From NCBI GenBank assembly GCA_029207755.1, contig JARCOQ010000003.1, forward strand, positions 47,226,971 to 47,290,970: DNA of 64,000 bases, read 5' to 3'. Below, one piece after another: positions 10,871 to 25,103 of this stretch (position 1 is its first letter; each line of letters opens with the position of its first letter). The notes below the pieces were generated by a model. It had not been told where the DNA came from. It saw nothing but the letters and a program-made list of their open reading frames with translations, and made no database searches. This DNA is from Chamaea fasciata. Its lineage: Eukaryota > Chordata > Aves > Passeriformes > Sylviidae. Both the position numbers and the translations under genes were made by a program.

Positions 10871-13800
10871 AAAACCATAGATCCTCACAACAGGATACTC
10901 TGGATGACAAGGATGTAACTATATTTAACAAGAAAAACCCAAATCACCAAAAGAATAACAACAACAAAATAGAAATGATGTATTTACAGAAGGGAGGTCT
11001 ATCAAGGAGTATTAAACACAGATATGTCAGCAATGTCCTTTGGTAAGCTGAAGGGCCTAATGCAGAAAGTTGGCACCTCCACATATGACAATATCATTTG
11101 CACAGCTACCAAAAAATTTAAATGTTTCAAAAGATCACATTTCCTACAATAGAGAAAAGCCTGTTTTAATAATGAGACATTTCTGTAGTTCACATTTTTC
11201 TCCCATTTGCTTTCCCAGGTCATATGTTCCCATTCCTTTAAAGCCTGACTGGATACACAGAAATTATATTCAGCAAATTTTAGCCCAAACCTCAAAAATG
11301 TCTATATTAACAGAAACACATTTAAGTTCTATGAATGCCTCAACAGCTTGAAGCCAGCATAACACATTGTTTTTAGCAGAGGTGCACAAAAATAGTTTTA
11401 ACAAGATGGAAGTTTAAAAGAGGCTTATTAGAACAAATGTCAGAGTTCTGTATACTAAATATATAATTTAGGAAAGAGAAAAGAAATCCATGAGCCAAAA
11501 GGAAACTAATTTCACAATCAATGAGCATTAGATATTATTGCTTTCATATATCCCAACAGGACAGAGGCAAAACAAACAAAAGAATTATTTCGATTTTTTT
11601 TTTAATAGGACTTCATCTGACAAGAACTGGGGAGAAAAATGCTTACTTTCTGCAATATAAATCTTCAAAACAAAAGAGTGAAGAGATGGAGAAGGAAAGA
11701 TATGCCCCACAAATAAAAAAAAAATATTGCAGGCATCAGGAAAGAAATAATTTTTAAAAATTATTAAACTTTTAATCTGCAGATGTAGCAAAATTTTCAC
11801 TTAAGAAAATAAGCACTTGCTAGCTAATGCTTGTTTTATTTCAACATACTTCTCAGTTAGAGCTTACACTACCTGCTGTCATGAATTCCAGTGATACAAT
11901 TTCCTTTTGCTCAAGTTAAAGGAGAGAAGCTGTATCCAACAGCTCCTGATATGCCCCTGAAATAATTCAGTCATATCAAGTACAATGTCTAGCAAAACAG
12001 GAAAAGAAACCTGCTGCTGACCTCTGAACTAAAAAAGATAAAATATATGATTCATCATATGGTACACATTTTAAAATTTCTTTGGGTTTGAGCATTTTTT
12101 AAGTTAGATGGTAAATCTCAAAAACCCACCATACTGACTTTTAAGAAATAAGTTCCTAATAGTACCAAAGTCTAAATGTCTTTTGTGTCCCCTTGACCTA
12201 CCACATTTGTGGTGGCATTTTAACACAAACCTATTCAATGGTGAGAAGACAGCTAGAAGTTTGAGCTGTGGGCTAATTTTACCCCCTTATCAGTCTTCTG
12301 CCTAGTGTTGACTGACTTGGGATCTCTGCCTTCATCTTTCAGGGCTGAAATGCGAAAGGAGCTGCAGAGCAGAGAGGAAAATGATACTGCTTCTGCATGT
12401 GGCTTCCCTGCTGCTACAACTGGAGATGGTTTCTGCTCTGCTGCCCCTATCTAATTTCCCTGGTTAAAATCTTACCCTTGCTGAACAGTTCTAATGCTTC
12501 TCTGGAAAATTACTAAAACTTTGCATTATTCATAGCACTGCCATTCTGAATAGGAGACACAAAATGGAACATATTGATACCACTTTTCAGTTTGACAAGA
12601 CTATTGCCGTACTGACAACACCAAGTATTAAAAACCTCCTAAAATTACAAGATTCAGAGACATAAATAATGTTCCTATATGCATTTTTTTTAAAACTTTT
12701 TTAATCTTCAGTCATCTGCTGAAGTTCTTTTCTATGATATGAAAAACAAAACCATATTTCCCTCCCTACACAGAAACCCAGAATCTCTCAATGCCTTCAT
12801 TTCAGGTGATATGGCTTCAAAAAGTTCAGCAAGAAACAAGATGAAGTATAAAACCATGAAGGTTAATAAAACTGTTAGGAAGAGAAAAAAAAGTGTAAAA
12901 TGTGCTTCACCCCCTTTCTTTTCAACAAAGACATAATCCCTTTGGATTATACTCTGAAAAAAAATTAATTTATTTTCCTTCAGCCACTGATGAACACTTT
13001 AGTTTCCTTTTTTCCTTTCAAAGAGAACAGAAAATTAATTTTGAAGAAAACAATAATCTCATTTAACAATCCATCTTCACCATGGAAAGTTTCATATTTG
13101 CCACCAGTTAGTGGATTTTTCCCCAAGAAAAAGGAAATTACTCTTGACAAGCTCAGTTATGAATAGTGGCTGGCTTTGCTTGGATCAGAGTTCATAGGAA
13201 AAAGCTGTGTTCAAGGTAACCTGACTAGACTGTGTTTCAGTAACTCACTAGTTATTTAAGCAGTAGCCAGCCTTGCTGAAACAATGGCAGTCCATTTTCC
13301 AGAGTCTAGAAGAACAAACCATCAGCTTAACACTCTTTGTTGGGGTTTTTGGACAGTTTGATTTTATGTAAAGCAACTGTATTTACAAGGGATAGAGGAG
13401 CTTTGAAAATTCTAGCAAACAAGAAAAAAAAGAAAGCAGTGCTGGGAGTAATAGCCAAAAAAAGAGAACACTGCTTTTACTTCAAAGGAGAATTTCACTG
13501 CCTTGTTACACAGGGAATGTATTTTCTCAGTTGACACAGCAGGTCTACTGCTTATCCCGAAAGATGGAGTTACCATTTCATTCAAGACATGCACACACCA
13601 TCCCCGTAATAACTCACAACCATGTAATACCATCAGCAAACCGGTGAGGGACATGTATTTTTGAAAAAGGTACTTCAAGTAGTCATCTTAAGGCAAAAAC
13701 CAAGAACATATTTGAAACAGCTGATGCCTGTTTCTCTGGGCTTTCTCTTATTTTTTTTTTCACATTTCTTTCTTTAAATAATGTTGAATTACAAGGAAGA

Positions 13801-14456
13801 CAATAAAAAATTATTTCCTGGCAGCAGTACCCTTCTTTACTTGACTGATCATCAATGAAAAAATGGCCAAATGCCCTGAACCTCAACTCAGTGACAACAA
13901 ATACAGTTTTACAGTTCATCACACTCTGTTCTCTCACATTTTCTCCTGGCAATATTCTCTCACCAAGTTATGAAAAACTTCTTTTATTTTTCCTTTTGAA
14001 TTTGATTAAAATCCACCACAAAAGGGCTGAAGGAATCAGCTTTCTGAAGGACTTCCTCTGACCATCAATATCCCTCAGATGTCTGGGGTTGTTTCTACTG
14101 GGTTTCCAGTTCATTAAGGTGCCAAAATGCCTTAGAGCATGTGCTTTGAATCCATCCTTGTTTCAGGGAACACAAGCCGTTAGATCCTCCATTGCACTAA
14201 GCAGCAAAACTTGCCCACTCTTTTGATTGCAGTTGCTTGTCTGTCTGGCAAAGAAGCCAATCTGTCACCTCATTGTCTGAAGTCCCTCATCCTTTCATCT
14301 CTCTTCAGTTAAAGAAGAGAAGGGAGGACACCTAAAATGAGTCTGGAGCCTCTGTACTCAAACTGTTACTTCCAACAGAAGCTACTAGCATGCCGAGAAC
14401 CTCTCAACACAATCCACTTCTGCAAAGAAAGTATTTAGGAAAAAGGAAACCAGGCG

Positions 14457-14497
14457 AGATGAGAGAGAGAAGAGAAGAGAGAGAAAAGGAGAGAGAC
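14457..14497. repeat. GA-rich purine tract
   Basis: An imperfect GAGA/AGAAG tract of about 41 bp, purine-only apart from its edges and one T near its start. Confidence 0.8.
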
Positions 14498-17185
14498 AAC
14501 TGTAGCAATACAGTTTATATTTTTATGCCAAGAAGGAAAATTTGATTTCTGGAATACCTGACACCTGAAGAACTCTCCTGAGGGAAAACACAGCAGCCAC
14601 TTGCCAGGCAGGGCCAAGCAACGAGAGAGAACATTACAATCCATCTGCCAACACAAACCTATGGCATTTGGCTGTTTTTGGAGAAACACAAACACCCATG
14701 TCTCCATCACAGGGGCTTACTGAAGCAAACAAAGCAAGAATAGACAGACAGCACCTGATTTTTAGGTAGATTGTTCCCCAGTTCAGATCTATTCATTCTG
14801 TAATGAGACAGAAACAAAACCTAAATTTGCACCTCTGTACTTCCTCTTCACTGCTGTAATAAGGGGTTCTTTCCCTGCTGGATGAGCTGGCTGGGAAGAA
14901 CCTGCCACCTCTCCCCAGTGGGACAAGCAGCCCAGTTGTGTCCCACAGGATATTCAGGCACACCACGTGTGCCCTGACTCCACAGACATGAGCCTTGGGG
15001 CCAACCAGAAAGGAACAAGCACACGGTGCTTCAGCAAGCCGTGGGGTCCCTGTGAGCTGGGACCAGGATAAGACACAAGATTTTACACTGTAGGGTTTAA
15101 TACACCTTAAAAACTTCAGAAAAAGTAGAATAAACTAAGTCTTGAGTGTGTCTGGGCACTATGTCCCATTTTTCCACAAAATGCCATCGCTGCTTCCCAT
15201 ATGGTTTCAGCATAAACTACGTCAGTCTTAAAAATACAGAATTCACAAGTGTGACCCAGCAATCCTGCAGTCAACAGAAGAGTCCACACTACCACCAAAA
15301 AATTACACGATAGGAAAATATTTTGTTGTCAACAAACACCTAAGGCTCAGGACAGCTTTGGATGCTTGTATAAAGACATGCCTATCCCTCACCACGTCAG
15401 CCACGCATCATGGGCGGGCAGTTCTCCTAATTCTACTGCCCTGCACTCTCCTTGCCATCCACCACCTCAAGGCTTCAGCTTTGCTTTAGCTAGGAAGTTC
15501 TGGAGATCGGGATCTCTGCTTATTTCACTTTGCTGGCAGTTCTGACAGCCAGAAAACCTAGGCATGAATCATGAAAATGAAAGAGGAAGGAGAATGACAG
15601 ACAAGGAATAAAACGGGCTCATAAATTCAGTTTTATTTTCATGGATTGTCAGTTCCTGCAGGTTTTGACACCTACGGAGTGAAGTGAGTATCTGACTGCT
15701 TGAAATTACATTATCATGCCACAGCCTGAACACATTCAATATGCTGGCAGTAAGAGGAAGGCTGTCTCTCTATGCCCTTCCTCTGTCAGGAGGAGTAAAA
15801 GGTTCTGCAGCTTCCTTCCCCATCCTACTGCCAAAAAAAGAGTTTTCATTTAAGGTGGTTAAAGCATGACGCAATAAGGAAAAGAAAACAGGCCTACTCC
15901 TAGCAAGAAGTGTACTTAGGAGGTTTTATAGTATGGTTTTCTAGGGACAGCTACCATGATTTCATTAGACAAGTCTTCAAAAAAATTGTTAATTAAACAT
16001 AATTTCAAAAAGTCTGACTCCTACTCCTAAACACACACACACTCACGTATATTATTACATCTTACTTTGAAGACAGACTATTTGCTGGTCAATGCCCCAT
16101 CTCTCTTATTTACGCCATGTACAAGCTGTAACTTTAAAAATAATGATTTTAAAATTTTCACTAACAGAAATTGAAAGCATTCTTTTTTTCTGGATGATAA
16201 ACATTCCCATTTTAAAAACTATTGTATTCCAACCTAAAACAAACAAAATATTAATCAATAATTAGTCTTACTTGATGACTATTAAACACTCTTTCAGGTT
16301 CCTAGTGCCCAAAATGCTAGACTCTGCACTGAAGATAACATTCACATCACACAGAGACCTTCTTGTTTTCATTCACCTGAAATAGCTATTTGTCAGCTAA
16401 TTATCATTAAGTCACCCCTTATTGGGAATCATGTAAGTATTATCTCTTTAGATATGTCTTCCTGTTACTTTCACATTAACAATGTACATGAGATCTGAAA
16501 ATGCAAGTACTGAACTCGTGGCTTACAAAGATTATCAAACACCTGAAATTCACCCATACTGAAACATCAAAACGAAGAGACTTCACATTTCTGAAAAGCA
16601 TGCACTGAAAGAAATGTTTTATCCGACTGTTTTAAGGATTTTTACATCTTCTCTTCTGGCATCCTTACTATTACAGTGCACAATGTAAAACTGGATGCAG
16701 CTCATAGTTTAAATGCATTTGTATCTTAGCTTTTAACGATAAATTTGAGAATAGTCATGACAGTGTTAACAGTCAATAGCTTCAGCACCAGTTCGGAACT
16801 TAAAAAAATTAATTTGATTGGTAGAGATGTAAGACAACAAAGTCTTAGCCACTATGGCATATACCCAAGATCACTCAACTATTTTAAAGTCAAGAAACAA
16901 CACATTCAATTGGAGATGTCGATAACTGTAACTAGCTTATATAAATCACCTAGTAGTAGAATTCACTTGTAAGCATGTAATTATAAAGCTTGCTTTTGAA
17001 ACACCCACAGCAGAAACCAATTTCAGAAAATCACTACTGGCTATGAGGAACATTTACCAAACACACAGGACCTTTTTCTGGGTACCTCTGAGGTTTTAGA
17101 TTTGTACTGATCGGGTATTTTCTGATTAAGAGGTGTTGCTTTGGTAATTAACAACCCTTGAGGGCTATATAGTTGCACTTCTAAA

Positions 17186-17460
17186 TATAGAATAGAGCAT
17201 TTCAGTTGGAAGGGACCTACAAGGATCCTCCAGTCCAACTGCCTGATCTATTCAGGGCTGACTGGAAGTTATAGGGTGCTGTTAAGGGTGTTGTATGGAC
17301 TGCTCTTAAACGTTGACATGCCTTGGGCATTGACCACCTCTCTAAGAAGCCTGTTCCAGTGCTTGACCACTCCCTCTGTAAAGAAACGTTTCCTAAAATA
17401 TTTCCTTTTTGAATCCATCTAAACTTACTCGCAACAATGACCAGAGCAAGGACTTCCACA
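17186..17460 (-). mobile_element. Diverged CR1 3' fragment
   Basis: Plus-strand phrases ATTTCAGTTGGAAGGGACCT, CCAGTCCAACTGCCTGATC, AAGCCTGTTCCAGTGCTTGA and CTCTGTAAAGAAACGTTTCC are reversed CR1 3' UTR text, more diverged than the other copies. The edge toward 17460 fades into unrecognised sequence. Confidence 0.85.
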
Positions 17461-18272
17461 GCTTAATTACATGTTGTCCAAACCATCGCATCTTTCTATT
17501 TTTTTACTGGATCCAGCAGCTACCCATTCCAATTGTAAACTTCTATTAGTCTTACACTGAAACAACTCAAAACAGACATCCTTGTGGCCACTTTTATATG
17601 TCTCCCAAGAATCTGTCTTCCCATATCCTTTCCCTTATTTCTTCCTCATTTGAAGAGTCCTAATCTTTGTCATTCCTCATATGGAAATTATTTCATCATT
17701 GCTCCTACCCATTTGTGAGTGTTTTCTGGTTCTTTCAATCCTGTTTTGGGAATGGGAGGTGTCCAGGTTTAGGGAAAATTTGGGAGGAAATACCCTAGGA
17801 CAGGAGGTCACAAATGTCAGACGAAAGTAGTCAAGCACAGACACACTGGAGATGTATATACAATGAAGTTCTCTGTATTGCTCTCTATTGCTTTTAGTTT
17901 GCCTTTTTTGACTGCTACTGAGAACCAAGCAGATGCTATGGTGGAACTACCCAACACACACAGGACATTCCACTCCTAACCCTGCAAAAGGCTTGTCAGA
18001 GTCCACCAGTTTCGAAGTGAAATAAGGATTATCCCCCGCAAGCTGCTTTCCCACCTTCACTGAAGGCAAGGCTGGCTTTTGTCCCTGCGCTGCACAAGAA
18101 TGCTTTCTGTTCTTGTTCAATGATCCAAAAATATATCTCCTGAAAATGTAACACAGACATAACCTCTTCTCTTATACAGTTTACATGGCCTTAAAAGCTG
18201 GCATCAATATATTAGAATCTTTGTTCTGTGGCTGGGATTTTCCACTCTACAGACAGGATCTTCCTATAGATA

Positions 18273-18295
18273 ATGTGCAATTGACTCAGACTACT
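18273..18295. repeat. 23-bp exact direct repeat, copy 1
   Basis: The 23 bases starting ATGTGCAATTGACTC here recur exactly at 18893-18915, 620 bp away. The flanks of the two copies do not match. Confidence 0.9.
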
Positions 18296-18892
18296 ATTTC
18301 CCCAAGCTACCACAACACATGAAAACCAAAAAACACAGGAGAGAACATCAAGAGCTGTCTCGTATTCACGGTCAGGAAGGCATAAATAAAAAACTTGGCA
18401 AAATCACCATAAAAATAAAGATTCATCATTTTAAACTTAATACGGCAAGGTCCTTTAATAAAAGATCCTAAGTTCTTATGTATATAAATGACTTAAAAAG
18501 CACAACCGAAACACAGTATATGGTAAGTCCCTCTAATAATGTTACATTTAAATAAGATTCTGGGTACTTAGTGCTTGGACCTCTACTGCTACTTGGTTTC
18601 TGCTTTCCTGTGCAGTTCCTTAAAATCTGCAACTGCCAGAAAATTTCAGACCACTACAACACTGTGAGAAAAAACCCTCACCTTTTTACCTTCTGAAGCA
18701 ATATATTCTGAAGCATATTGTTGTTATCCTGTTCCTATCTCCACAAAAAGGAGAATGGCAATACAGAATGACATCATTAAAAAAAAAGCATGGTATTAAT
18801 CTTGCATTTTCTATGAATATAAGTATGTATTGTGAATCACATAGAAGTTTTTAGTGTTGCAATCTTAACCAATGCTACATTGCATATTTACT

Positions 18893-18915
18893 ATGTGCAA
18901 TTGACTCAGACTACT
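18893..18915. repeat. 23-bp exact direct repeat, copy 2
   Basis: Identical to 18273-18295. It contains TGACTCA, the AP-1-type heptamer, in both copies. Confidence 0.9.
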
Positions 18916-21900
18916 GAATGAAAACAGATTAGGAAGGCACATTTTCTTGCTTTTGTATAAATGCATAATGCTGCAATGTTTGGAATACAAACTCCACAGG
19001 GGAACATTAAAAAAAAATATTGGCCTGTAAATTAGTCACTGAAAAGTATATGTCAGACATGAAAAAATCTCCTTTAATATTATGTTTTATAAGTTGTTTA
19101 TTCAGTCCCTCCTCCAGCTGAGGTCTGAATTATCATTAACTTTGTGGTTCAATAAATTATTAATACAAAATGGGAGAATCTAAGGGGGGAAACGGTGCTT
19201 TAGAGCACACACAATAGATGGAGAGCTGCAAAAACGGGCCAGAAATTTTGCTGTCTAGAGGTAATGCAGCAAAAGGGAACAGCTGGAGACTATTAAAAAC
19301 ACTCATTAGAGGGAAGAAGCAGCAAACTGTTCTAATTGGGTCAGCTGACAGGTGGCTGTGCTTCGGCAGTGCTCTCCCGGCAGCCCCGTCCCAGCCGCAG
19401 GGATTGGTGCTACTGTGTGATCCCCAAAGCAGACCTACCACTGCAAAGTTGCGCTGCAGCACCACCAATTCAGTGACCAATTCAAACCACCTCAGCACCA
19501 GAGCACAACACAGGCAGTAAAATGACTACTGTGAGTACGAGGGTGTGTCAGAGAAAACACAGAGAGCGCACAAAATGTCTGGCCTCTTTAACTACAGCTT
19601 GGAACACAGTAAGTGAAAAATGTTCTTTTTAATTTATGTATTTAACTCCCCAATATCTGGTATGCACTGCACTGACAAAGGCGAATAATTTTAACCTCTG
19701 CATGTCTCAGATTTCCAGTCTAAACAAGGTTAACCAAGTTACCAGAGCCTCCCCGAAATTTCCCAGGTTCAATCAACAGACACTTGTAGCCCCACTTGTG
19801 AGGTCCTCAACAGGAAAATCAGAGTCATGAACCTCTACTCGCTTACTGCACCACACCTGTGGGCAGTCAACTCTCTCTTGGCCTTTTTTTAATAGAGAAA
19901 TACACTCATGAGAGTGAGCATCAGAAGATGAAGGCATGGGCTCCATACCATGGTCTCTCCTGGAGGCCACGTCTCTGACAACCGAAAAGCTTGAAGAAAC
20001 TTATCTGAAGACATGAAGGAGAAAGCCCAATGATGACAACTACTGATGACAATTCCTAATGTAATTACCCACGGTATTATGCACATAAACACGGGAAATA
20101 AGACAGCCAGCTGCAGTCCAAAAATCAGTGTAATTGGTAAAAGAATATTTTTCATGGTAGATAGAAATTTGAGGATATAAATAATAAAACCAGTTAAATA
20201 TATTTAGTGAATATTCTTATATTAATGAAAACCATGGAAAACATAAAAAGAAATTCTCAAGATTCAGGACTAAAAAAAATGTTCTATGGAGTTTACCCAT
20301 TCCCCTTTTTCTACTTTACTTTGTTTGAAATTTATGAAATAACCTAAACAACATTAGTTTAAGTATTCAGCCATAAAAGCTAAAATTGCAAAAGGAATGG
20401 GTTTTTTTCCTATTATAAGAAATTTAATGTGAAACTTCCCTGAGACCACTTGAATTTTACTTCCCTCCTTTGCAGTAATCCTAATACACTTCTAACAATT
20501 ATTTTACATTTCATTTAAAAGACAAAAGGACAGGTGCTCCTCTATGGGATCACTTGTGCGAGTGAAGTTTAACATAAATGAGACTGAATATTATTAGAAT
20601 ATTTTTAATTTTTGCTGAGAAAAGCATATCTATTTTCAGAGATGAAGTTGAAAAACTCTGCGGAGCCACCCAGAGATGCCATGCAATCGTAACTGCTAAT
20701 TATAATGAGAATTAGGAACATGTTATAGGAAGGTGACAAGTTCTTATCTTACTGAGTGATTTTTTTTTTTTTTAAATACAAAAATTTTCACTTCTGATAC
20801 ATTAGCTCAGAAATCTTTTACTTGAGTGAGCTAGGAGCTATGGTATTTATGAGCCTAACAGACATCAGAATCCTATGTAACCAGATTTCCTGCAATTCTG
20901 GCAGCAATACACAGGCCATGCTGCTTCACACACTCATTGAGCCCTAGTAGTCTTAGATCAAAGTTCTACCAACTCTTAAGAAAAGATGAAAAGCCTATAC
21001 ATGCCTTTTTTATATTTGATGTCTCAAACTGAAGCTGTGATAAATACTAGACAATAACAAACAAGACTTCTGGAAGGAACAATTTTAATATAAAGCATTA
21101 AAATATTATTAGTAGTCCCTCTTCATCAGGGGTACTTCCTACCTTCTGCACTTTAAGCCCTGAACTAAACTGCATCTCATACATATTTTTCTTTTGCTTG
21201 GTACTTGCAGCACTCACAGCTGCACTGGTAAGGGTTTGCTAGCTTTATTGAAGCATATTTACTCTAAGACCTCCAGTTCAACCTGAAACACATTCACTAC
21301 AATGAATTTAAATTACCTTTTGTGAATTTATCTCATCTTACAGGACCATAATGTAGGGTTGACAGTCAAATCAGTGTGCTTGAGACTTGACTCAAGGTGC
21401 TCACCATTAATTACCTCTCTGCCATACTCCACACTACCATGCCTGCCACTATTTATTTTGGGGAAGCTTGGATGTAATTTCTTCAGCTGAAAACAATAAC
21501 TCACTCCAGCACTGAAAGTGCCAGGTCAAAGCAAGGAGTTAGTGGATCTGGGTAAAAAGTCTCACATTGCAGCAGCTGCCTCTGCTGAATCTGTCTCGTG
21601 AATAAAAGGCTTGTTTTCTATCCTGACTTCCAATTAAATTTTGGTAAACACAAGAATTTACCAAAATGTTTAGAACAATTTATCTGACTTCTGAATGAAT
21701 GGCTGTGTTTCCTGGAACAAAGTCAAAGCCTAGAGCTCTATTCAGAGAAAATTTCAAATGATCAGTGAACAATGGAAATTTCTGTCTCTGTTTCTGACCT
21801 TTGCAATGTCAGCAGTTCAGATTTTCAATGTTTAAAAACCAGCATGCAAGATACTACAAGACTTCAAAACAGTCTGGGTTTTTTTCAACTCCCTTTTTTT

Positions 21901-24900
21901 CTTAAGGATCAGAATAGAGGGTAGAGAATGCGTCCATCAAGGGCATCATAACCTGGAGTTCATCAGACCCAGAACCTGATCTTAAAATGCTTTTCCTCCC
22001 CTAAGAGCCTGCTTTCTAGAGCAGCTGAGCTCCCACACCTTCACACTGCAGTTTGAGGATGCCGCCCTCAGCTTTTCAAGGGAGATGGCCAGTGTTGGCA
22101 GCTGTTGATGAAGATGCCAGGATGGCCTGGACAGTTTCCAGTTGCCCACACCACCTTCCAAGGGATAGGAAGCCAAGAATGTCATGGTTGGTATAAGCAC
22201 AATTAGCGTCTAAGACCCAAGGTACACATCTTTTGCCTGCAAACCCGTCTCTTCTGGTAAAACAGAAAAGTAATATTTACAGCTTCTCCAGTCCATTTTG
22301 GAAGTGTATAACTGCTATCAACACAAGGCTTCTCAAGTACTCCAGCAATGAGCTCAGTGTCATGGATCAATCAGCAGTTATGGGTTTTCCCAGCTGTTGA
22401 TCTGAGGCATGATGGAAGAAGAAAAGTAAAAGCTCATATCCTCCTGCTGCTTTCATGTATCTGCTCATGGTCATGCACACCACATCCCAAACAACTTACG
22501 TTTAATCTTGTGATCAGTGTTGAAACTATTTAATATGCTAAATCTAAGTTTATCCTTAAATAGTGCCCAGTAAAGATAGAGTAATGTTTCATGGTGAGTT
22601 TTGCATTTAAAAGAGTATTAGGGAAGAATTGCAAAAGTTATGAGACCTGCAATGAGGCCACCCATCAGTCCTGTGCTAAAGTGGCATATTGGCTCATGCT
22701 CAAGAGGTAAAACCAGCTGCTTACTTTCTTCACAGCTAGATTTGGCAACTGATTTTGCAGATTTCTGAAGCTATGATTCCAAAATTCCCAATACCTGAAT
22801 TTCAAGAAATATGCCAGCTGATTTTCTTGCATCACTGAGGAAAAGCTTAAAATGCAGGCATCCAATATATGATGTCGTTGGATTGCTCAATCATTAAAAA
22901 TGCTGAACATTCAGAATGAGTGGCTTTCATGAAAATTAATTTCACTGGGAAGTGGCCTATATGTTACTGTCACTCTCTTTGAGCAGGGCAAATGACTGCC
23001 AAAGTCTGCCAAGGAGGGATGGAAAACAGGTTCCAAAATGTTTCCAGGATTCTAACACTGACTTAACAACAAGGAAAATCAAAATGAAAATGCAAAAATA
23101 GTTTTTATTAAGGATGCTAATGGTGCCTCAGATCAACAAACTGCCTTTTGAACAAAACGATTACTGACCTTAGTCAGACACTTTTATTTCTTTTTCATTA
23201 TAGCTTTTGTACTGATGTGTGTATACATAGATATCTGCATATGCATTTAAATAATTAACTTCCTAAAGAACATACCAATGCCAATGAAAATGCAAGGTAA
23301 TTTCTATTAGTTTTTAAACCAAGACAACATGAATTTGATCTATTTATTTGGGTTCTCCTTGAAGTAAAATTTCACTGGCTATATGTATCATGTCTTAAGG
23401 TGCACAGACAGTGAAATAATATCAGGTTTTACAGAGTCAGTCCTCAGAGATGCCAATCACTGCACTTCAAATGAGAAGGCACTCAAAGTAAAGAACAGAC
23501 TCTACCACTCACTTAACATTTCCAAAAAAGAAAATGTAATAGTTGTAGTAAAAACCCTCACCCTCAATAATTTCCTCAACCCTCTTGTCCCATTTAGAGA
23601 TGATGAAGCAGAAGTCCATGCACACACAACATGCAAAATCTTCCAGCTCTGAACATCAGGAGGTCAAGACCCACTCAGTTGACATAGGGACCTCTTTGGG
23701 ATCTCTAGGCACATAGCAAATAAGAGACTTTTCACAGTTTATACCTTTATAGGAGATGTCATTAAATTTAAGGCTATTAGACAGTTACACTGATACCTCC
23801 CCCTTCAATTACTCATAATGTACAAGCTTGTCTGTTCACAGGGCTTTGCATGACAAAGAACAGTAGACAAAAGAAATCAAAACAGTTCTGTAGCATGGAA
23901 AAAAACTCCAGCCTTCCTTGGATTCATGTAACCTCAGCTAGGGCTGAAAGGCGTTGTGTGGCAGTTGTTCAGAGCTGTGCTCTCTATGGCTCATCACACA
24001 TCTTGTACTCTACTACTGCCTCTTCAAAACCTCACAAAAACATCCTCTCCTCCTCCAAAAGCCACAGACATATCTTGTTTTGACATTATGTCTGGCCTGC
24101 AACATCTCACAGCAGACCATCAAGCTGTCCTGTCACTGCTGTTACACTGAACTCTCTGCAGGTGCAAGTATGCCTGAGAGCTGGGTCCAATCAAACTGGA
24201 ACTCCATGAGAGAGGGCAAGAAAATTCCACCATTTTGCCTTTTTTAAGAAGTGTCTGTGTACATGAAAAGAGATCAATATAAACCAAACTAGCCACATCC
24301 CTAGCTTCTTTCTTCTTAAGCATTCATTCAACACCTACTGCCATGGGACCTTGGTATGTAACAAAAGCTGGCAGGTGTTACGATAGTTCAGCAGTTGAAC
24401 AAATTTAAAACTTATTATGAATAGCTCATTCAGCATTATTGCCATCATCTTAACCCAAAAAAGACAAAAGGCAACAAAACCGAGGCAAGAACTGAGACTA
24501 GAGCCCTGGTGTAAAGATCATTACAAACAACTTAGCATCAAGAACATTAGAGACTTGAGCTCCCTGACTAGCTCTGTTTCTTCGAATTCTTCCAAGGCTG
24601 CAGTTACAGGTGAAGTCTGAACCTAAAAATCTGTCTGAATATTCACAGTGATAAATAAAGGGAGAATTATTGTATTACTATGCAGTGCAAATCCACCTCA
24701 GTGAAAGAAGCATAATTCAACGGTGGAAATCTGGAACTTGCTGTTGGCTTATTCAAGATCAAATTAAATTCATTGCCAACACTCTGCACAGTAAAGCTGA
24801 GCAAACTAAGGACCAGGTGAGAAAAGACAGAGGAAAAACACAACATGGAAGATGCCTCAGTCTCCCACTTTTCATGCATACAGTTTGAGTAATAGCACTA

Positions 24901-24949
24901 CATAGCAATGATGGGAAATTGGTAATCAAAACCTTTTATTTAAACATAC

Positions 24950-25103
24950 CAGGTATCTTTCCTCCTGCCTCATGTTGGGAGTACGGATCATGTGATTCTG
25001 TTCTCCTCTCCAGTCTCCGAAACGTCGAAAAAAATAATTGGATAAGAATCGGTTGACAGGATCTCTAATAATGTTGATGTACACGGGCTGGTCTCCTCCA
25101 AAC
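24950..25103 (-). CDS. UST: UST coding exon 4: 3'-phosphate-binding motif
   Basis: This 154-nt exon finishes the split arginine codon with its first base, then encodes 51 residues starting FGGDQPVYINIIRDPVNRFL and ending MRQEERYL. The acceptor is CTTCCCACCAG before GTTTGG. The donor is CTG followed by GTATGT, a slightly weaker donor than the GTAAGT of exon 2. IRDPVNRFLSNY is the 3'-phosphate-binding (3'-PB) motif of Golgi sulfotransferases, with the Arg-Asp-Pro, the downstream Arg and the Ser expected to contact the 3'-phosphate of PAPS. Phase is 2 in and 0 out, matching the exons on either side. The segment is nearly identical to the mammalian UST I recall, with an Asn where I remember Ser in RTPSM. 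This fits strong purifying selection on the catalytic core. Confidence 0.97.

Larger units (their letters stand above)
1076..24949 (-). other. UST: UST intron between exons 4 and 5 (23.9 kb)
   Basis: Intron bounded by GTATGT at 24944-24949 and the CCCCCACAG acceptor ending at 1076. It contains CR1 fragments near 4.4, 8.1-9.2, 10.2 and 17.2 kb, a decayed ERVL LTR at 6.6-7.1 kb, several mononucleotide runs, a GA-rich tract at 14.46 kb and an exact 23-bp direct repeat at 18.27/18.89 kb. The rest (about 1.1-4.3, 4.7-6.0, 10.7-17.1 and 17.5-24.9 kb) is unannotated AT-rich sequence in which I see no gene. Confidence 0.9.

Noticed and set aside
12180..12480. GC-richer stretch with an acceptor-like CATCTTTCAG on the plus strand near 12342
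   Set aside because: Briefly considered as an LTR or an exon of a plus-strand gene. No matching donor with an open frame, no LTR ends and no family match.
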